Source: Miscanthus floridulus (Eukaryota > Streptophyta > Magnoliopsida > Poales > Poaceae). Taken from it: 64,000 nt of DNA. Both the position numbers and the translations under genes were made by a program. Below, one piece after another: positions 56,980 through 64,000 of the stretch. How positions within the stretch are numbered: position 1 is the first letter of the stretch; each line of letters opens with the position of its first letter. Under the pieces are notes generated by a model that did not search any database, was not told where the DNA came from, and saw only the letters and a program-made list of their open reading frames with translations. Where the stretch lies: assembly GCF_019320115.1 (NCBI RefSeq), contig NC_089581.1:13755925-13819924 (forward strand), given 5' to 3'.

Positions 56980-57056
56980 CCGGTTTACTGGTTTACCACG
57001 CCGCAACTGCACCATCCAAGATATACGCGTGACCCCTGACTCCCCGGTCCGAGTTC

Positions 57057-57063
57057 TATATAA
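57057..57063 (+). promoter_or_regulatory. TATA box of the PMD gene in element E
   Basis: TATATAA about 180 bp upstream of the ATG at 57242. It is followed by a pyrimidine-rich leader (TTTGCTTTCTCCTTTCTTCT). Confidence 0.55.
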
Positions 57064-57241
57064 CATCCCAATAGTATATCTTGCAACTTACTCGGCCTGT
57101 TTGCTTTCTCCTTTCTTCTTAAGCCAACTTTAAACAACCGACGCCGTCATCACCAAGGCCTCAAAACCTAGCAGATCATCTGTTTCAGTCGAGTCATCGT
57201 CCAAGCGATCCTCGCCAGATCCAAACCAATTTTTGACCGCG

Positions 57242-60200
57242 ATGGCGACCGTCGACCACGTCCCTGAGGTATATCCCCAAGTTTCCATTTTCTGAGTATC
57301 GGCCGCCATCCCATATCTTCTTTCTTTTTGAATTTATTTTATCCGATTTCTAGGAAATGAGGAACGAGATCTTGATTCCATCAGCTGTCGTCCCTAATGC
57401 TTACTTTCTCGGGCCTATGGGTGATTTTGATCCATCCAATTTTATCCATCAAGAAACCAACCAGATCCCCTTTAAATGGTTTGTGGTGGATTCATCCTCC
57501 TAGAACAAAACTTTCTTCAGAAATTGGCCCAAGACACCTTAGGGATGGAGAGATTTGTTCTGTAGGGTATCTGCGAAGAAAGGCAGAGACTGGGAGCTTT
57601 ATGATCTAAACCAATGCTTAACACTTTCGTTGTCTGAAATGGAGAGGAACGTTTCACTCTTGATCTCTGCTTCTTATTTCTGGTCTAATGAATGCTTTTA
57701 TTTTTTGTCATGGCCCAATGACCATCACTCTGGTCGACGTATACATGTTGACCGGCCTTAGGATTACTAGATTGGTGCAACCTTATGAGTATTTGAGTGC
57801 CGGTCCCAAGAGATTGGCTAAGATAGCAGACTGTACTAGATGGGCAAGTTACATTCTGAATCATATTACGGATGGACTAGCCGTCAGTGAAAGGGAGTAC
57901 ATGGCCTGTCTGAACATGCGGTTGGAAAGATTCATTTTCTGCGGGTCATCTTGTGGTCCAACCTATAATCACAAACTCATGGCGGAGCACCTAGCATTAG
58001 GTAAGAATATCCCTCTCAAAAAATATATGCTAGGAGCTGCTTATCATTTGATGTACCAGGTGGCTGCCCAATTACTGAAGAATGAACCGATTCAGACTAT
58101 CAGCGGTCCTTGGTGGCTGATACAATTGTGGCTCAATTTGTACATGCACAAGACTATAAAGCCTGACCTCAGAGACTTGAGCTTTCCTTCCTCTAATTTT
58201 AGTGAGGAATATAGAGGCAAAGAAGGAAGAACTCGACGGTGTACGAACTATGGTGAGGCTGCATCAGCCATAATAATCAACTTCGATGCTGGCCACCTCT
58301 TCAAAAAAATTTACAGAGGGTTTGATGCGGCCGTCCTGACCTGGCTACCTTATAATGAGGAGGATGAACTAACTTTTCCTTTCAGATTTTTATTTGAATC
58401 CGGCTGTTCGGATGAAACATTGTTACGATCTTTAATTCTTTTATTAGCCCTGTGTTCTTCCAGCCGAATTTCATCACGGTCGTGGAAAAATGATTAAAGG
58501 CTCCTCCATCTCAGGCAATCCTCCAACCTATGAATTTTACAACCCTTCATTTGTGGCCCATCAGTTTGGCCTCGGTCAACTCCCCCCTTGTCTGTTCTTC
58601 AAGAACACCCTGAAGCCGAGGGAAGATATCAGTGACGTGCTAGAAGCTTCCAGAGTCTTCCAATTGGGATTAGACCTTCCTTCTTTTTTCTTGCATGACT
58701 GGGTCAGGGCCAGCTTTTCTTCCAATCTCTTTGACTCCTGGTGGCAAGAATGGTATTCCCATCTCTTTTGTGGGCTAGTCTACCCTCTGTGCATAGTTCT
58801 AGACGGGGAATTCGCTTCTGATAGTGAGGTAATCCCTTCATTCTCTTTTTGGAGAAATTACTTGGCGAATCTTCTTGCCAACTACCCTAACCAACCCTTT
58901 CAAGATATTGAATTCGAGCTTCTAAGCTGGGATAGGAGAGGGTGTCCATAGATTACCAGCCGTTATGCCCAATTTCAAGGATGTGATCAACCGTACCTTC
59001 TTTGAAGAAGTTGATGAGAACCCATGCTACTCCCATGATCATGACATGTCAATCTCCAAAGCACAAAGTGGTTCCAGGGGCAACTCAGAAAGCCACTACA
59101 AGAAAAAGACTTCGTAGGATAGACCATCAGCTACTCAGGTGAATGATTCACACTCTCCTCAAACTGATGTTGAATTTTTTTATCCCAATTTCTTCACAGT
59201 TATCGAGCATCGCGTCTCAGTCTGCTTTGGGTGTAGGATGGTTATCTCAGGCACTTGATCCACCACCAACCGAACCTTTATCTCAGGAGAAGCCAATTTC
59301 AGTAGAGGCACCCAATGCTTTCATAATGGTAGAAAATGTGAGTTTTATCCTTGATTTTCCGTTAACTTCTTGATTTACCTAGTTTTCCAACCTTTATTTA
59401 ATCATTTGTCAAGCTAGACATCTTCTGAGGAAATACCCGTGCAAGAGCAGGGGCCTGATAGTTCTCCTATTGACAACGATCCCGTTGACGCTGGGAACAG
59501 TCCCGTTGTTGACACTCATACTGCCGATTTCCTAATTCGGCATACACCTAATGGTAAGGAAATCATGTGCTTGGCCTATTCCTCTGCAATAAACACGAAT
59601 AAAAATCTCCCCTTGCCATTGCAGATATTAGCGTCGGAAATCTGGAGCCGATTCAACCAGATGCTATTGGTGCATCACTAGCTACTCCCCCTCTTCTGAT
59701 AGAGGCCACTACAGAGAAGGTACTGTATCTTTTCACCATCCATTTTGCAACAAACTGATTCAAACCTTTTAATCAAGATTTCCCCTATATATAGGTACTC
59801 GATCCTCCAGCACAGAGTTGTTCTTTCAATCTTGAGGAGTATTTTGATGAAGATGAAATTAGATCATCAGCCACTTCCTCTGCTGAATCCTTGCCAGAGG
59901 AGACTAGAAATCAGCTAAAAGATATACTGCCTATATTCGAGAAGAACATAGGCAATTTGGTCCAAGATACTGAATCAATGCAGCGAGTTTTCTTGACTAT
60001 TTAGGGTGATCCATCCCTAGCTCTCTCTAGGGTCTTATCATATTTGCCTATTTTTGAAGATCAAGCCTTTAAGGTGAAAACAATTCAGAGGAACTTATCC
60101 AACTGTGAAGCTTTGCTGACTAAAAGGGACTCCAACAGGCAAGAGGTCAAAGAACTAACACAGTTGATTGATGCTCTGAAGAACTCTTCCCTCAGGACCA

Positions 60201-60483
60201 ATCCAGAGTTGTCCCAATTGGAAGCCAAACATGTAGAGCTTGAGAGGGAGCTAGAAAACGTGAAGGCCGCCATTGATCATCGTAAGTCCACTCTGGCTCA
60301 AATACCTAATGCCATCAAATAGAAGAAAAAAAACTATTGGCCAAAGTGAAAGAAAGTAGAACTATTTGTAGCAGCCTTTAGAATGCCCCTGGAACAGCTG
60401 AAGAACGCGAGCGCAAGATTGTAGAGGCTAATGCTGTCCGACTTGCAATACTAAAAATCATTCAAGATGTTCTAAACATGTAA
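57242..60483 (+). pseudogene. PMD gene of element E (plant mobile domain, aminotransferase-like)
   Basis: Exon 1 is 57242-57268 (MATVDHVPE), then an 85-bp GT-AG intron and exon 2 from 57354 (EMRNEILIP). The PMD region reads LGPMGDFDPSNF, HGPMTITLVDVYMLTGLRIT (57705), MRLERFIFCGSSCGPTYNHK, GPWWLIQLWLNLYMHKT (58110) and TYEFYNPSFVAHQFGLGQLP (58530). The middle is Ser/Asp-rich with likely introns. The C-terminus is coiled-coil (about 60040-60320) and ends AILKIIQDVLNM with a stop at 60481-60483. Stops at 57501 and 57539 and frameshifts near 57690 and 58440 break the domain. It aligns block by block with the antisense gene of element C, including the splice site before E(L/M)RN. Biochemical role unknown; PMD host proteins such as MAIN and MAIL1 affect silencing. 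Confidence 0.8.
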
Positions 60484-61694
60484 TCTGTAGGTCAACATAC
60501 ATATCATGTTGTATTTCTTTCCTCGGCCAAAGAGCCGATTCTAGATTTACGATCTTGATCTTAATTGAACCTAAAAACATGGCTTTTATTTAGAGAACCT
60601 TTTGATCTTCTGCCTTCAGTCGCCTGACGCCGCATCTTTCTTGGTATTAGCGAGGTGGCGCTTCGCCTTCTATTAATTGCGGTTGCCATTTGTACTTCCC
60701 TAAGGCGTCCATCTCTTTGCTCTGTGGCTTCAAATACCAGCCGAGGGCTCTAGCCTTGAACACATCTACACTTGCAACCGCTCCTGTTTCTTTCCACTTC
60801 TTCGCCTTCACAACCCTATAGCGGTTTTTCTCCCCTTCCAATAGATCCAAACAACTTCATGGCCAGTGAGGACAACCATGGCAAGCGCGCTTTGGAGGAG
60901 ACTTTGGAGGAGAACATGCCGGTGAGCCAGTGCCTCCGATGCATGAGGTGAGATTGGTCCCTTCTGCTCATGGCGATGATCTGTAACTTTCTATTCATAG
61001 GGGTGAACTCTTGTTTCTAGGTTTGTTGTGAACGACAGGCTTCATCCTCTTCCCAAGGTTGGTGAACCCTCTAATGCCGCATCCTCCATGCCATCCTCAT
61101 CGTCGGATTCCTCCGATTCATACAACGGCGATGATGCTCGATGTTTCCTCCAAGAGTGGAGGGCGGCTCAGCACTGCTACTCCGAGGCGACTTAAGAAAA
61201 TGGCTAGCTTGAGATCCACCTTAGGGCTTCTCAGGCCGCTCTTCATGCGGCTGAGGAGGCCAGCGCCATCCAAGCATGGCTGGCCGAGTCTGATGCTATG
61301 GTAGCTAGTAAGACGATCTTCAGAGATGTTTCCATTCCAATTTCTCATTGCCTTTATCTTGATAGTTCCCCCTTTTCTATGATCGTCAGTCCTGACGATG
61401 TAGTTGGAGTCTCTCCAACTAGCGGTGAACATGGCTATTGATGCTGTCAATGCCCGCGACTCTCTTATCAATGCTCGTCTCCACGATGTTCTGACCCATG
61501 TTTGAGAGATTGCCCTCCTTGGTGTTCATTATGGTGCGGCGGTGGCACTGACCGTGGCACAAGTTTGGACTGGGTACGAACTCCACGCCATGGAGATTGG
61601 TTTCCCATCGGGTGATGACCCTAAAGAACATAAGGACCTGCTGGAAGAGTTCGCCATGAAGCTGACACACAGAACCCCTACCTAGCGCGTCAAC
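60484..61694 (+). pseudogene. Fragment of a retroelement accessory ORF, function unknown
   Basis: A broken + strand coding signal includes RCFLQEWRAAQHCYSEAT, SAIQAWLAESDAM, VNARDSLINARLHDVLTHV and EIALLGVHYGAAVALTVAQV (61508-61567), then GYELHAMEIGFPSGDDPKEH. I recall this C-terminal style from long grass retrotransposon accessory proteins, but cannot name a domain. It stops at 61694, where the LTR of element G begins. Whether 60484-61020 belongs to E or to this fragment is unclear. Confidence 0.35.
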
Positions 61695-63144
61695 TGTCGG
61701 TGTTTCGGACCAGTGGGCCCTCAACCAACTAATAAAAATGTACTATGTGCCCCTAATCCTAGATGGTGATGCAAAGAGACACAAGGTTTATACTAGTTCG
61801 GGCAATAGGTGCCCTACGTTCAGTCTGAGATATCGATCTTGTATTCCTTGCATCAAAATGCTCGTAGTAGGGGGTTACAAGCAAGGCGAGAGAGGGAGCT
61901 AGTCCCAGGTCTCTGCGTGGAACGGCGTGGATTGCTTGAGATGTTGGTCTCAGGCGGTGGGGAAGCGTGCGCATCATAGAGTGTCGAGCGTGTGTTCGTC
62001 TACCTTGTGAACCCATCTATGCCTGGGTGTGTGTGAGCGTGAGAGTAAGTCTGTTCTCCTCTATATGTTCATCTATCTTGTGTCCTCGGGTCCCTAGAAA
62101 TGGCCCTGATCCCTCCCTTTTATAGTTGAAGGGGGGACAGGGGTGGTACATGTGTTAGCTACATGGTAGCATGCGAACAGAGGTGGCGTGTCCAAGCCCT
62201 ATAGCCTATTACTATGGCAGCATGGCCGATGGAGTGGTCCTACCCTTGAAGTGCTGGAGCAACATGCCGGTCACATCCGATCCTGTGTGACGTGGGAGCT
62301 CCAATGATGGCTTGACGTAGGGCCTAGCAAGCGACGTGCTGGTTGTTGTGCATTGACTGCGTGAAGAGCTGAGGCTCAGTTGATGCCGAGGCTAAACCAT
62401 CATGGGGGACTCGGTGGGCATAAATCCTGAGGTTGTTGAGACCCCGAAGTAGACTGTCGAGGCGTGGAGGGAGCAGTTGGTCCTGTACATTGACTTCGAG
62501 GCTATAGTAACCTGGACCTGACTCCGCACGCCGTGTTGTTCCTGGAGTAGGAGTTAGGTGGCATAGTGCAGTACGGGCGCCGATCATGGGCACAACACCG
62601 AGCACAGTAGCTGGTAACCCCTACCCTATCCTATCCTAGATGGCATGGCTTCGATGTAACTAGCGTCCAGTCGGCCACTCCGCTGTGTCGAGCTGTTGTT
62701 CGGCTGATATCACGAGAGCGGTTGAACGTGCCGGGCGGACATGACATCTTGTCTGAGAAGTTGGTCGAGGCGGAGGCGACGGGGTTGTTTTGCCGAGCCG
62801 GCCTTGAGCGAGGCGGAGAATCAGTGTCTTGTCCGAGGCTATACGCGTGGGGCCTCGGGCGAGATGGAGAATTGGTTCCCCGGCCGAGGCCTTTCGCGCG
62901 AGGCCTCGAGCGAGGCGAAAAATCGGTAGATCGTCTGAGGCCTCTCGTGCGAGGCCCTGAGCGAGGTAGAGATTCGGTAGGCCGTCTGAGGCCTTCCATG
63001 CGAGGCCTCTAGCGAGGCGGAGAGTAGGTGCCTTCGGACATGGTCAGGGTTTAGCCAATAGTTGTCCCTTGGCTTTGATTTTGACGGGGTCTAAGCGATT
63101 TTTTTGATTGTTGCTTAGGGGACCCCTTATTGTGGTACCCGACA
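61695..63144 (-). repeat. 3' LTR of element G (1.45 kb)
   Basis: Terminal inverted TGTCGG...CCGACA. A minus-strand TATA box TATAAAAG is at 62117-62124. An imperfect 51-bp tandem repeat lies near its internal end. Confidence 0.8.
62830..63015. repeat. 51-bp tandem repeat in the element G LTR
   Basis: GAGGCCTTTCGCGCGAGGCC and relatives start at 62886, 62937 and 62988, a strict 51-bp period, with a more degenerate copy to the left. The period is a multiple of three, which gives spurious Arg/Gly-rich ORFs. Confidence 0.85.
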
Positions 63145-63249
63145 GCAGCCCCCGAGCCTCAAGGAGAGTGTGAGCGCTCTCTTTGAGGTTTTGTCGAGAC
63201 TCGGCTCGCAGCAACTCCTGATGGGATGGTGTTTCATACTCGAGGCCTC

Positions 63250-63275
63250 GGTGGGTGCGCACGAGCGCACCCACC
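63250..63275. repeat. Perfect 11-bp hairpin in element G
   Basis: GGTGGGTGCGC, a four-base loop ACGA, then GCGCACCCACC. It lies about 105 bp from the LTR in the untranslated region. Confidence 0.8.
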
Positions 63276-64000
63276 AGGTGTAGCCCCCGAGGCCCTGGAG
63301 GAGTGGATTTATTCCTCTAGGGGCTTTTCTTACGTTGTGAGAGGGGTTTTATTGTGTTTGTCAAGCCCATGAGTGCAAGTTTGGGTCGCTGATCCTCGGC
63401 AAGTTTGCAGGAAGAGCCCCCTAGCCTCTACGCGGAGTGAGAGGGCCGTCATAGGTTCCCCTGGCTTTTTATGTGGCCCTCATGCATCCTTTTCGTTCAG
63501 AAGGAGGGGTGGAGGGTGCCATGCTACCCTTGGTGGGCGCGAGCAGGGACACCCCCGGTGAGCTGTTATCGAGTAAGTCCAAGTGGAGGTCCATGCCCCA
63601 TTCGATAGGGGTCAGCTAGCAGTCCAGAGACGCACTCCAAGAGTACCAGAGGGCTTCTCTAGTGGGTGCCGGGGCCATTCGATGGGCTCTGGCTCGGTGC
63701 CTCCCTACGGTGGGATCCCATTCGAAGACCTCCCTATCGGTCTCAAACACGACTTAGGACGTCCCGAGCGATCGTTTGCTCAAGCCTTGGCCATGCACGG
63801 GCTCGCCCATAGTTGTCCCTAACTCTGCTGCCCTAGGGCAGCTGTCGAAGCCCTCGAGGGCCTAGCCTTCAAACCCCTGGACCGTAACGGGCTCGATGCC
63901 CTTTATGGTGTTTTTCCAGGCCTTTGAGCGTGAGCTTGGCTTGCTTGTCTTTGTCCTGGGTGCAGGAAGAGCCCCTGAGCCTCTGCACGGAGCAAAAGGG

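Larger units (their letters stand above)
55144..60483 (-). mobile_element. Element E: 3' part of a minus-strand Tat-type retrotransposon
   Basis: On the minus strand the LTR (56936 down to 55144) begins TGTTTACACC and ends ATGTCGACA. Before it lies the purine tract CCCAAAATTGGGGGGCATG, very like the tract of element C. The sequence GTCAAATTGACTGGCATG near the LTR end matches GTCAAATCGACTGGCACG of the C LTR. To the right, i.e. upstream in the element, lies a PMD gene in the antisense sense, exactly as in C. No integrase or RT is found further right, so the element is truncated somewhere after 60483. Confidence 0.8.
61695..64000 (-). mobile_element. Element G: 3' end of a minus-strand gypsy-type LTR retrotransposon, running off the window
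   Basis: The 1450-bp LTR (61695-63144) has termini TGTCGGTG ... ACCCGACA. Read on the minus strand it is preceded by the purine-rich GGCTCGGGGGCTGC, so this is the 3' LTR and the element extends to the right. Its internal 3' region (63145-64000) is non-coding and repetitive: GCAGGAAGAGCCCCYRAGCC recurs at 63406 and 63964. Confidence 0.78.

Overview
This is a plant nuclear window, almost certainly from a grass. The evidence is a pile of nested Ty3/gypsy LTR retrotransposons, several MITEs, a SINE-like insertion, and one GC-rich, intron-containing family 1 glycosyltransferase gene. I infer a panicoid grass from the style of the LTRs and polyproteins; no species marker is visible. About 85% of the window is transposon-derived. 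Coordinates rest on LTR boundaries, target-site duplications (TSDs) and reading frames read by eye.

Left block (1-32560) is a stack of insertions. Element A (1-11688) is a decayed Tat-lineage gypsy element on the + strand, with pol ending at 7307 and an antisense accessory gene at 8474-11688. Inside its RNase H reading frame sits N1 (1968-5868, TSD GGCAT), a short LTR element with no coding capacity and a 44-bp minisatellite. At 11689 A is fused to a truncated LTR of element B (Athila-like, to 32560). B's left LTR is split by element C (11760-24144, TSD ATACT), a complete Tat element with gag, protease, RT, two RNase H domains, integrase, and an antisense plant-mobile-domain (PMD) gene. B's gag-like ORF is split by a 4.4-kb solo LTR, D (24482-28862, TSD CTAAC).

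Middle block (32561-41465) is the gene-bearing island. It holds a small solo LTR, an apparently intact three-exon UGT83A-like glycosyltransferase on the minus strand (34251-35959) with a TATA tract upstream, then a SINE-like insertion, a foldback MITE, a Stowaway-like MITE and a Tourist-like MITE.

Right block (41466-64000) begins with element F (41466-54519, TSD GGTGT), a Tekay-type chromovirus. Its gag-pol ends in a chromodomain. Upstream of gag it carries an extra 329-codon reading frame whose product starts with a near copy of the histone H3 tail (ARMKQTARKSTGRRAPR). After F come element E (a minus-strand Tat-type LTR at 55144-56936 plus a PMD gene on the + strand to 60483, the mirror image of the arrangement in C), a fragment of another accessory ORF, and the 3' part of minus-strand element G (61695 onward).

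The element ORFs carry nonsense codons and a few frameshifts, so they are annotated as pseudogenes. Where the ancestral residue can be guessed, many stops are TAG at a Gln position, as expected from deamination of methylated CAG. The strongest biological lead is F: one element encodes both an H3-tail mimic and a chromodomain, and splice-acceptor-like AGs lie directly before the ATGs of both its ORFs. The second lead is the repeated presence of antisense accessory genes, with their own TATA boxes in C and E, in three Tat-type elements.
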